A stretch of DNA of 15,775 nucleotides, from NCBI GenBank assembly GCA_964242425.1, contig CAXTCK010000068.1, forward strand, positions 1-15,775, written 5' to 3'. This document shows, piece by piece, positions 1-6,120 of this stretch (positions are counted from its first letter, which is position 1; each line of letters starts with the position of its first letter). Source of the stretch: Lichenicola sp964242425. GTDB lineage: Bacteria; Pseudomonadota; Alphaproteobacteria; Acetobacterales; Acetobacteraceae. The notes beneath the pieces were generated by a model. The model searched no databases and was not told where the DNA came from. It worked only from the letters and a program-made list of their open reading frames with translations. The position numbers and the translations under genes were made by a program.

Positions 1-409
1 GCATGTCGCCCATGTAGACGGGCTGCTCCTTGATGTCGCGGATCGAGCGGCTGCCCGTGTCCTCGTCCACGTCCCACACGATCAGGCGCAGGATCACCTT
101 GAGCGGCGCCGCGAAGGTCATGCCACGCTGGATGCACTCCTCGACGTCGTATTTCGGCTCCTCCAGCTCGTAGTGCACGAACTCCAGGCGTCCCCGCCCG
201 GCGAAGTCGTTGATCGGGAACACCGATCGGAACACTTCCTGCAGTCCGGACGGCGTACGGCTGTCCGGCTGGACGTTCATCTGCAGGAACGCCTCGTAGG
301 AGGCGCGCTGCACGTCGATCAGGTTGGGCATCGGAGCCACTTCGGGAATGCGCCCGAAGCTCTTGCGGATGCGCTTGCGTCCCGTGAACGATTTGGTCAT
401 CGCGTTCAT
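1..409 (-). CDS. rpoB: RNA polymerase beta subunit, N-terminal part (partial)
   Basis: This is the first 136 codons of the beta subunit of RNA polymerase, the catalytic core subunit that with beta' forms the active centre; the rest lies beyond position 1. The translation begins MNAMTKSFTGRKRIRKSFGR and contains the family's FRSVFPI block, the DVEECIQRGMTFAAPLKV block and IKEQPVYMGDM, all matching the N-terminal protrusion/lobe of RpoB. The ATG at 409 is chosen because AGGA sits six bases upstream; a second in-frame ATG at 400 (codon 4) is possible. It is the last gene of the rplK-rplA-rplJ-rplL-rpoB series, separated from rplL by a 321-nt structured spacer, so its expression probably depends on what passes or is processed in that spacer. 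Identity is certain; only the exact start is open. Confidence 0.97.
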   Translation of the reverse strand, partial: MNAMTKSFTGRKRIRKSFGRIPEVAPMPNLIDVQRASYEAFLQMNVQPDSRTPSGLQEVFRSVFPINDFAGRGRLEFVHYELEEPKYDVEECIQRGMTFAAPLKVILRLIVWDVDEDTGSRSIRDIKEQPVYMGDM

Positions 410-730
410 CGTGTATCCTGCCCCGTCGCCTGCCGGCCCCGGATCCTGCGCGGACGCTGGGGACATGCCATGCTGCGGCAGCCGCACACGCCCGGTCGAA
501 TCCTCGGCCGGAAAAAACCGTTCTCGTCCCGACCGGAGCCGGGCCGCCCTGCATCATCCCGGACGCGACGCAGCGCCACGGAACGATCTCAACGCCTCAA
601 GCGCCTGACCCTCCCCGGAAGGTCCCGAGGATGGAGGCGCCACCACGACCAAGAGGGCGGGAACCATTCCTGATTCCCACCCCGCCTGGACTATCTGTTC
701 AGCCGGCGAGCCGGCCATACGGTAGAATGA
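410..730 (-). promoter_or_regulatory. Structured 321-nt rplL-rpoB spacer without a gene
   Basis: No convincing ORF lies in this gap; plus-strand reading frames here run into rpoB antisense and have no support. Read on the minus strand it holds a 5-bp hairpin 16 nt after the rplL stop (702-715, GCCGG-CTCG-CCGGC), a long imperfect stem (601-640, listed separately), a six-T run (517-512) preceded only by a weak 4-bp stem, and a 5-bp hairpin TGCGG-CTG-CCGCA (474-486). In E. coli the equivalent spacer is of similar length and contains a partial terminator and an RNase III site that adjust RpoB relative to L7/L12. The same role is inferred here from position and structure. Confidence 0.5.
601..640 (-). 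promoter_or_regulatory. Long imperfect stem-loop, candidate RNase III processing site
   Basis: In the transcript GCGCCU pairs with AGGCGC (6 bp), CCAU pairs with AGGG (one A-G mismatch), and CCUCGG pairs with CCGGGG (one G-U), closing a GACCUU loop with a two-base UC bulge on the 3' side. That gives about 15 pairs in 40 nt, the longest continuous stem I found in the ribosomal operon. No T-run follows, so it is not an intrinsic terminator. Position between rplL and rpoB suggests mRNA processing. Confidence 0.5.
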
Positions 731-1105
731 CTACTTGATCTCGACAGCGGCGCCCTGCTCTTCCAGCATCTTCTTGAACTTCGCAGCGTCTTCCTTGTTG
801 ACGCCTTCCTTGACCGGCTTCGGCGCGCCTTCGACCAGGTCCTTGGCTTCCTTCAGCCCCAGGCCGGTGATGGTGCGGACCTCCTTGATCACGTTGATCT
901 TCTTCTCGCCAGCCTTGGCGAGGATCACGGTGAACTCGGTCTGCTCTTCCACCGGGGCAGCAGCGGCAGCGGCGGGAGCGGCGGCAGCGGCAACCGGCGC
1001 CGCAGCGGACACGCCCCATTTCTCCTCGAGCAGCTTCGACAGCTCGGCTGCCTCGAGAACGGTGAGAGCGGACAGCTCGTCAACAAGCTTCGTCAGATCG
1101 GCCAT
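731..1105 (-). CDS. rplL: Large ribosomal subunit protein L7/L12 (bL12)
   Basis: L7/L12 forms the flexible stalk dimers of the 50S subunit that recruit and stimulate translational GTPases such as EF-Tu and EF-G. The 124-residue product has the family layout: an N-terminal dimerisation domain (MADLTKLVDELSALTVLEAA, residues 1-35), an Ala/Pro-rich hinge (about 37-55) and a C-terminal domain with EFTVILAKAGEKKINVIKEV and GLGLKEAKDLVEGAPKPVKEG. It ends in VEIK, as many orthologues do. The frame is open 14 codons further upstream, but MADLTKL is the conserved start and CAGGAA lies about ten bases before this ATG. It follows rplJ after 99 nt, so L10 and L12 are made from one message. The ORF length is normal. 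Confidence 0.98.
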   Translation of the reverse strand: MADLTKLVDELSALTVLEAAELSKLLEEKWGVSAAAPVAAAAAPAAAAAAPVEEQTEFTVILAKAGEKKINVIKEVRTITGLGLKEAKDLVEGAPKPVKEGVNKEDAAKFKKMLEEQGAAVEIK

Positions 1106-1147
1106 GGTGTGATGTTCCTGATATAAAGGCTGTGTGGTTCCATGCAA

Positions 1148-1200
1148 GCCCGGTTCCCGGGCCCGCGATCACTTTTGGGCTGGAAGCCTTGCCCGCGATC
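1148..1200 (-). repeat. rplJ-rplL intercistronic hairpin and 10-bp direct repeat
   Basis: The 99-nt gap holds a perfect 6-bp hairpin at 1148-1162 (GCCCGG, GAA loop, CCGGGC on the minus strand) and two copies of GATCGCGGGC (1170-1161 and 1200-1191) exactly 30 bp apart. No T-run follows the stem. It may shape the rplL translation start region or mRNA decay; no role can be assigned from sequence. Confidence 0.35.
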
Positions 1201-1204
1201 CGCC

Positions 1205-1747
1205 TCAGGCGGCCTCGGGCTCGGCTTCCGGCTCGGCCTCGTCCTTCTTGGCGTAGGCCCCAAAAACCCGCGCAAGCTGTCCGGCCGGCGCCTGCAGCAC
1301 GCCCGCGATGCGCGTGGCCGGGGTGGCGATGAGCCCCACCAGCTGCGCACGCAGGACGTCCAGCGACGGCAGCTCGGCCAGTGCCCTGACCCCATCCGCG
1401 TTCAGCGTCTGGGTTCCAAGCGCACCGCCGAGGATGACGAGCTTGTCGTTGGTCTTGGCGAACTCGACCGCTACCTTGGCCACAGCCACCGGGTCCGGCG
1501 CCCACGCGAGCGCGGTCGGTCCCTTCAGCAGTGGCACGATGCCGTCGAATCGGGTCCCATCCAGGGCGAGCGTGGCCAGCCGGTTCTTCGCGACCTTGAA
1601 CGTCGCTCCCGCGGCGCGCATCCGGCTCCGCAGCCCCGTCACCTGCGCCACCGTCATCCCGTCATTGCGGGTGACGACGACCATGGACGTGTCTGCGAAC
1701 ACGGCGGCGAGCGAGGCGACGAACGCGTGCTTCTCCGTACGGTCCAA
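1205..1747 (-). CDS. rplJ: Large ribosomal subunit protein L10 (uL10)
   Basis: L10 anchors L7/L12 dimers to the 23S rRNA stalk base; in characterised bacteria the L10-L12 complex also represses its own message by binding the leader. The 180-residue product shows MDRTEKHAFVASLAAVF at the start, the conserved VAKNRLATLAL segment, and a C-terminal helical region that binds L12. The C-terminus ends in an Ala/Glu/Pro tail (DEAEPEAEPEAA). The start codon is TTG (1747-1745): MDRTEK is the typical alphaproteobacterial N-terminus, GGAG lies seven bases upstream, and no nearer ATG fits. A TTG start would keep initiation modest and sensitive to leader structure. A 286-nt structured leader separates it from rplA. 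Confidence 0.97.
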   Translation of the reverse strand: MDRTEKHAFVASLAAVFADTSMVVVTRNDGMTVAQVTGLRSRMRAAGATFKVAKNRLATLALDGTRFDGIVPLLKGPTALAWAPDPVAVAKVAVEFAKTNDKLVILGGALGTQTLNADGVRALAELPSLDVLRAQLVGLIATPATRIAGVLQAPAGQLARVFGAYAKKDEAEPEAEPEAA

Positions 1748-1769
1748 ATCCCGTCTCCGTCGTGGCCCT

Positions 1770-1785
1770 CCAGGCGGCTGCCTGG
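1770..1785 (-). promoter_or_regulatory. Hairpin just upstream of the rplJ ribosome binding site
   Basis: A perfect 6-bp stem CCAGGC-AGCC-GCCTGG lies about 14 nt upstream of the rplJ Shine-Dalgarno GGAG and 22 nt before the TTG start. It is close enough to affect ribosome loading, and may be the distal element of the L10 leader. No T-run follows it. Confidence 0.35.
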
Positions 1786-1842
1786 CGGGCCGGGTTGCCC
1801 ATGGACCAGCGCGCGCGAGAAGGCGCCCGCCGATCCGGTTCG

Positions 1843-1971
1843 CCTGTCCACAAGAAAGGAAGTCGGAACCACCAGCGACGCTGGCGTCTCCCGTCTTTCG
1901 CGCGCCGGCTCAGATGAGCCGATTAAGTCGTTGTTCCTGAAGGAACTTCGTCGCGTGCGGTCTTGGACAGG
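1843..1971 (-). promoter_or_regulatory. Candidate L10 (rplJ) mRNA leader
   Basis: On the minus strand CCTGTCCA (1971-1964) is perfectly complementary to TGGACAGG (1850-1843), giving an 8-bp long-range stem about 113 nt apart. Inside it are three clean hairpins: AGGAAC-type stem 1946-1933 (GTTCC-TTCA-GGAAC), CGGCTC-ATCT-GAGCCG (1921-1906) and CCAGC-GTC-GCTGG (1884-1872). A closed multibranch junction between rplA and rplJ is what the L10 leader, the autoregulatory site bound by L10-L12, looks like. I infer this identity from position and fold; the kink-turn element was not verified. The purine-rich GACGGGAGACG inside it is nearly repeated at the rplJ Shine-Dalgarno. Confidence 0.65.
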
Positions 1972-2007
1972 TTCGGAAGGACGTCCGTGCGGCCGTCCCC
2001 CTGCTCA

Positions 2008-2025
2008 CCGGCGCCGAAGCGCCGG
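2008..2025 (-). promoter_or_regulatory. UUCG-capped hairpin after rplA
   Basis: Eight nucleotides after the rplA stop the transcript can form a perfect 7-bp stem CCGGCGC-UUCG-GCGCCGG, with the very stable C(UUCG)G tetraloop. A G-rich stretch follows instead of a U-run, so it is unlikely to be a full intrinsic terminator. A 3'-end stabiliser, pause or processing element that separates rplKA from rplJL is more likely. Confidence 0.5.
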
Positions 2026-2033
2026 CGCATTCC

Positions 2034-2729
2034 TCAGGACGCGGTAAACGAGGCCACGTCCACCTTCACGCCCGGACCCATGGTCGAGGACAGCGCCGCC
2101 CGCTGCAGATACGTGCCCTTGGCACCGGTCGGCTTGGCCTTCTGGATCGCGTCCACCAGGGCACGGATGTTCTGCGCCAGCTTCTCCGGCTCGAACGACG
2201 CCTTGCCGATGCCGGCGTGGATGATCCCGGCCTTCTCGGCGCGGAACTCGACCTGCCCCGACTTGGCGGCGCCCACGGCACCCTTCACGTCCATGGTCAC
2301 GGTGCCGAGCTTGGGGTTCGGCATCAGGCCGCGCGGGCCCAGGATCTTACCCAGGCGCCCCACCAGGGCCATCATGTCCGGCGTCGCGATGCAGCGATCG
2401 AAGCCGATCTCGCCCGCCTGCACCTTTTCCGCCAAGTCCTCGGCGCCCACCACGTCGGCGCCCGCGTCCAGGGCTTCCTGCGCCTTCGGCCCGCGTGCGA
2501 ACACGCCGACCCGCAGCGTCTTGCCGGTGCCGTTCGGCAGGCTCAGCAGCCCGCGCACCATCTGGTCGGCATGACGCGGGTCGATGCCCAGCCCCAGCGA
2601 CAACTCCACCGTCTCGTCGAACTTGGCGGTGGCGTTGGTCTTCACCAGGGCGATCGCCTCGTCCAGGGCATACGACTTGTTGTTCTCGACCTTCGCTTCC
2701 GCGGCGAGGAGACGCTTGTTCTTGGCCAT
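2034..2729 (-). CDS. rplA: Large ribosomal subunit protein L1 (uL1)
   Basis: L1 forms the mobile L1 stalk near the ribosomal E site and, in characterised bacteria, represses the rplK-rplA message. The 231-residue product has normal length and carries the L1 signature GPRGLMPNPKLGTVT near residues 131-145, the FDETVELSLGLGIDPRHADQ segment of the first domain and the C-terminal GTYLQRAALSSTMGPGVKVD block. The ATG at 2729 is preceded by GGAGG eight bases upstream, inside the end of rplK. Only three bases separate it from the rplK stop, so the two genes are translationally coupled. It is followed by a UUCG hairpin and the rplJ leader. Confidence 0.98.
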   Translation of the reverse strand: MAKNKRLLAAEAKVENNKSYALDEAIALVKTNATAKFDETVELSLGLGIDPRHADQMVRGLLSLPNGTGKTLRVGVFARGPKAQEALDAGADVVGAEDLAEKVQAGEIGFDRCIATPDMMALVGRLGKILGPRGLMPNPKLGTVTMDVKGAVGAAKSGQVEFRAEKAGIIHAGIGKASFEPEKLAQNIRALVDAIQKAKPTGAKGTYLQRAALSSTMGPGVKVDVASFTAS

Positions 2730-2732
2730 GGA

Positions 2733-3167
2733 TCAGCCCTCCACCACGGTGAGACCCATCGAGCGCGCCGAGCCCGCCAACATGCGGACCGCGCCGTCGA
2801 TGTCGTTGGCGTTCATGTCCTTCATCTTGATCTCGGCGATCTCGCGCAGCTGGCTGGTCGTCACCCGCCCGGCCGGCGCGCCCTTGCCCACGGTGGTCGA
2901 GCCCTTGGACACCTTGGCCGCGCGCAACAGGAAGTGCGTGTTCGGCGGCGTCTTGGTGATAAAGGTGAAGGTGCGGTCGGCAAAAGCGGTGATCACCACC
3001 GGCGTCGGCGTGCCAGGCTCCATGCCCTGCGTCGCCGCGTTGAACTCCTTGACGAACTGCATGATGTTCAGGCCGCGCTGGCCCAGCGCCGGGCCCACCG
3101 GCGGCGACGGGTTGGCCTTGCCGGCCGGGATCTGCAGCTTGATGTAGCCAACGATCTTCTTGGCCAT
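2733..3167 (-). CDS. rplK: Large ribosomal subunit protein L11 (uL11)
   Basis: L11 binds the GTPase-associated region of 23S rRNA and is needed for RelA-dependent stringent response in studied bacteria. The 144-residue product starts MAKKIVGYIKLQIPAGKANP, contains PPVGPALGQRGLNIMQF, the C-terminal rRNA-binding domain and the ending NANDIDGAVRMLAGSARSMG. The open frame extends 18 codons further upstream, but MAKKIVGY is the conserved start and AAGGAG lies six bases before it. It is the first gene of the ribosomal block here. The genes directly upstream are an efflux operon and not secE-nusG, which usually precede rplK. It probably has its own promoter at 3267-3295. Confidence 0.98.
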   Translation of the reverse strand: MAKKIVGYIKLQIPAGKANPSPPVGPALGQRGLNIMQFVKEFNAATQGMEPGTPTPVVITAFADRTFTFITKTPPNTHFLLRAAKVSKGSTTVGKGAPAGRVTTSQLREIAEIKMKDMNANDIDGAVRMLAGSARSMGLTVVEG

Positions 3168-3266
3168 CCTGGGCTCCTTGGCGTTCCAGGACCGCGGTGC
3201 ATGCGAACGTCCCGCCGGCACGAGGCCAGCCAGGCGTATCTCCCGCGTTCCAATGAGGGAGGCGGG

Positions 3267-3295
3267 CCTTTAGCCCAGACGCGTGCCGGTGGCAA
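3267..3295 (-). promoter_or_regulatory. Candidate sigma-70-type promoter for rplK
   Basis: On the minus strand TTGCCA (3295-3290, five of six matches to TTGACA) is followed after 17 bp by TAAAGG (3272-3267). The -10 match is only three of six, and it overlaps a small inverted repeat GGGC-TAAAG-GCCC. The site is in the only gap between the efflux operon and rplK and lies about 100 nt before the rplK start. A promoter is expected here because ribosomal genes need strong, growth-linked expression; the exact hexamers are uncertain. Confidence 0.4.
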
Positions 3296-3301
3296 ACGGA
3301 A

Positions 3302-4852
3302 TCACCCTGGTGGACTGGACGCCTCCGCCGTGCCGCTCCCGGTGCCGTCCGGCCGCGGCACCCGGTCGCTGCCGGTGATCGCCACCGGGTTGAACGGCAG
3401 CACCCCGTTCTCGCTCGGCAGGTCCGCCGTGCTCCAGCCGCCGCCGACCGCACGCACCAGCGACACCGCCGCCTGCAGCCGCGCCGTTTCCACCTCCACT
3501 TCCGCGATCTGCGCCGTCAGCGCCGTCACCTGCGCCACCACCGCGTCGAGGTAGTTGGTCAGGCCCCCGGTGTACAGCGCCAGGGTCATCGCCTGTGCCC
3601 GGTCCGCTGCCGCCACCGCCTGCTTCTGCTCCTGCGCCTGCGTCTGCAACTGCGCCGTCAGGGTCAGCCCGTCCTCGACCTCCTGGAACGCCCCCAGCAC
3701 GGTGGAACGATACGCATCCACCGCCTGGCTATACTGCGACCAGGTCCGCTGCAGCTCCGCCCGGCGCAAGCCCCCCTGGAACAGCGGCAGCACCGACCCC
3801 GCGCCGATCGTCCACAGGCTGTTCGGCAGGCTGGCCAGGTCGAAGCCGGTGTCCTGGAACCCGCCCAGCAGGCTGATGGAGATGTCGGGATAGAACGCCG
3901 CCCGCGACACGCCGATCCCGGCATTGGCCGCCGCCATCGCCCGCTCGCCTTGCGCGATGTCAGGCCTGCGCTGCAGCAGCTGCGACGGCACCCCCGCCGG
4001 CACCGCGGGCACCGTCAACCGCGCGTCGTCCACCGGCTGGATGCGGAACGTGCTCGGGTTTGCCCCGGCCAGCACCGCGATCGCGTGCTGCAGCACCGCG
4101 CGCTGCCCCGACACACTGCTTTCCAGCGCCTGCGTCGCCGTGAGCTGGTTCTCCGCCCGCGCCACGTCCAGCCCGGACGCGATCTTGCCCTGGAGGCGCA
4201 GCTCGGTGATCTCCACCGCCTTGCGGTAGAAGCCGATCGACTGCCGATACACCGCGTCCTGCGAGTCCAGCCCGCGCAACGCCACATAATCGGTCGCGAG
4301 CTCCGCCTGCAGGATCAGCCTGGCGTTCGCGAGGTTCGCCGCGCTCGCCTGCGCCAGCCGCTTCTGCTGCCTGGTCTGGTTGCGCAGCCGGTCCCAGAAA
4401 TCCGCCTCCCAGGACGCGGTCGCCTCGATCTGGTTGGACGACGCCTCGTTCGGCCCGCCGCCGCCGCTGCGGAACAACCGGTGCTCCGACTGCCGGTTGT
4501 CCGTGCTGGACGCGTTGCCGACCACCTGCGGGAACAGCCCAGAGCGCGCTTCCGCCGCCAGGTCGCGCGCCTGCACGTATTGCTCGTAGATCCCGGCCAG
4601 GTCCGGGTTGTCCGCCGTCGCCTGCGCCTCCAGCCGGTCCAGCAGCGGGTCGCCGAACAGCGCCCACCACGGCCCGCGCGGCAGCGTGTCGGCCGGTGTC
4701 GCCCGTCGGAACGGGCCCGAGCCGGCATACCCGTCCGGCAGCAGGTAGTGCGGCGGCCGGTAGTCCGGCGCCAGGTCGCACCCGCCGCCGAGCCCGAGCA
4801 GCAGCGCCGCCGCGACACGCGACGCCCACCGGGCGCCCTGCCGGACGCTCAT
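3302..4852 (-). CDS. NodT-family RND efflux outer-membrane lipoprotein
   Basis: This is the outer-membrane channel of a tripartite RND pump (TolC/OprM/NodT fold), expected to form a trimeric beta-barrel with a periplasmic alpha-tunnel. The 516-residue product has an N-terminal signal MSVRQGARWASRVAAALLLG followed by GGGC; Cys25 is the likely lipidated residue, though glycine at -3 makes the lipobox atypical. After it comes the family-typical DYRPP, then two OEP repeats (about 60-265 and 275-480), with RRPDIAQGERAMAAANAGIG beginning the second repeat. The C-terminus ends in a Ser/Gly/Pro-rich tail. It is the last gene of the efflux operon; its ATG overlaps the membrane-fusion protein stop (ATGA), with AGGAGG 13 nt upstream. 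No intrinsic terminator is obvious after its stop. The substrate cannot be told from sequence. Confidence 0.93.
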   Translation of the reverse strand: MSVRQGARWASRVAAALLLGLGGGCDLAPDYRPPHYLLPDGYAGSGPFRRATPADTLPRGPWWALFGDPLLDRLEAQATADNPDLAGIYEQYVQARDLAAEARSGLFPQVVGNASSTDNRQSEHRLFRSGGGGPNEASSNQIEATASWEADFWDRLRNQTRQQKRLAQASAANLANARLILQAELATDYVALRGLDSQDAVYRQSIGFYRKAVEITELRLQGKIASGLDVARAENQLTATQALESSVSGQRAVLQHAIAVLAGANPSTFRIQPVDDARLTVPAVPAGVPSQLLQRRPDIAQGERAMAAANAGIGVSRAAFYPDISISLLGGFQDTGFDLASLPNSLWTIGAGSVLPLFQGGLRRAELQRTWSQYSQAVDAYRSTVLGAFQEVEDGLTLTAQLQTQAQEQKQAVAAADRAQAMTLALYTGGLTNYLDAVVAQVTALTAQIAEVEVETARLQAAVSLVRAVGGGWSTADLPSENGVLPFNPVAITGSDRVPRPDGTGSGTAEASSPPG

Positions 4853-6120
4853 CGGCGCGATCCCGCCTCCTGGTCGTCGTCATCCGCCGACGCCGCCGAA
4901 GCGGCAGGCGTGGCGGCAGCGGGCTCCGGTGCCGCGCCGTCGTCGCCATAGCCGCGCACCGGCTGCACCACCTTCACCTGCTGGCCTTCCAGCAGCCCCA
5001 GCGACGGGTTGTTGATCACCCGGTCGTTCTTGTTCAGCCCGGCCAGCACCTGCACCGTGGTGCCGAGGTTGAGCCCCAGCGTCACGTTCTGCAGGTGCAC
5101 CCGGCCCTGCCCGTCCACCAGCGCCACCTGCATGCCCTGCGCCCGGAACAACAGCGACTGTTCCGGCAGCACCAGCACGTCCGGCTCGCCCGGCACGGTG
5201 AGCTGCACGCTGGCATAGGTGCCGGGCCACAGCTGGTGCCTGGGGTTGTCCACGGTGAACTCGGTCACCACCGTGCGGGTCTGCGGGTTCACCGCGTTGG
5301 CCGTGGTCAGGAACGTTGCCGGCACCCGCACGCCCGGCCTCTGCGGCAGCGACAGTGCTCCCGTCAGCCCCGGCTTCAGCATGTCGGCATAGTCCTGCGG
5401 CACCGACACGAACACGCGCATCTCGTGGATGTCCGCCACGCTGAACAGCTCCGACGCCGCCCCACGCGCGCCGACGTCGCCGCCGCCCGCGTTGACGTAG
5501 TCGCCCACATCGGTGCGGCGCGAGGTCACCACACCGTCGAACGGCGCCACAACCCGCTCAAACGCGTGCTGCGCCTGGTAGCGCGCCACTCCCTGGCTCG
5601 CGGCCTCGACCTGCGCCTTCTGCGCCGCCGCCCCCGCCACCTGCACGTCCACTTCCTGCTGCGACACCGCCTGCGTGCCGGACAGCGCCTTCCAGCGCCC
5701 CGCGGTCACCACCGCGAGCTTGTAGCGGGTCTGCGCCACCGCGAGCTCGGCTTCCGCCGCCGCCAGCAGCGCGTCCGTGGTCGGGCTGTCGATGCTGGCC
5801 AGCAGGTCGCCCGCCTTCACGACAGCACCGTAGTCCTTGTACCACATCTTCACGTAGCCGGAGATCTGCGCGTAGAGCGGCGCCTCGAACCAGGCGTTGA
5901 TGTTGCCCGGCAGCGTGATCGAGCGCGTGGCCGGACCGGGAGCCGGGGTCACGACCTGCACGCGCGGGATCGAGGCGTCGTCGGCGCGCACCGCCAGCGC
6001 ACCGAGCGCGTCCTGCCGCGTCCAGATCCCGTACCCGGCCAGCGCGCCGCCCACCAGCAGCAGGACCAGCGCCACGCGCCCGCCGCCGCCCTTCCGCCTG
6101 GGCTTCTCCTTTGCGGTCAT
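4849..6120 (-). CDS. RND efflux periplasmic adaptor (membrane-fusion protein)
   Basis: The adaptor links the inner-membrane RND pump to the outer-membrane channel. The 423-residue product has a positively charged N-terminus and one membrane anchor (about 15-33) with no lipobox, so it is inner-membrane anchored. Next come a lipoyl-like half-motif (QISGYVKMWYKDYGAVVKAG, about 85-104), an alpha-helical hairpin (about 112-185), the second lipoyl half (FERVVAPFDGVVTSRRTDVG, 187-206), and beta-barrel and membrane-proximal domains to about 388. It ends in an Ala/Pro-rich tail with DDDDQE. The frame is open 16 codons upstream, but the ATG at 6120 is favoured: GGAAGGAG sits seven bases before it and it forms an ATGA overlap with the pump stop. 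The downstream channel gene overlaps in the same way, so all three subunits are likely coupled. Confidence 0.94.
   Translation of the reverse strand: MTAKEKPRRKGGGGRVALVLLLVGGALAGYGIWTRQDALGALAVRADDASIPRVQVVTPAPGPATRSITLPGNINAWFEAPLYAQISGYVKMWYKDYGAVVKAGDLLASIDSPTTDALLAAAEAELAVAQTRYKLAVVTAGRWKALSGTQAVSQQEVDVQVAGAAAQKAQVEAASQGVARYQAQHAFERVVAPFDGVVTSRRTDVGDYVNAGGGDVGARGAASELFSVADIHEMRVFVSVPQDYADMLKPGLTGALSLPQRPGVRVPATFLTTANAVNPQTRTVVTEFTVDNPRHQLWPGTYASVQLTVPGEPDVLVLPEQSLLFRAQGMQVALVDGQGRVHLQNVTLGLNLGTTVQVLAGLNKNDRVINNPSLGLLEGQQVKVVQPVRGYGDDGAAPEPAAATPAASAASADDDDQEAGSRR

Noticed and set aside
512..545. Six-T run in the rplL-rpoB spacer as an intrinsic terminator
   Set aside because: Only a 4-bp stem (CCCG/CGGG) precedes it, about ten bases away, too weak for a terminator call.
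173..673. Plus-strand frame spanning the start of rpoB and the rplL-rpoB spacer
   Set aside because: Overlaps rpoB antisense and has no recognisable domain; the spacer is better explained as structured RNA.
3264..3276. GGGC-TAAAG-GCCC as a terminator for the efflux operon
   Set aside because: Four-base stem and no T-run; it overlaps the better-supported promoter candidate.
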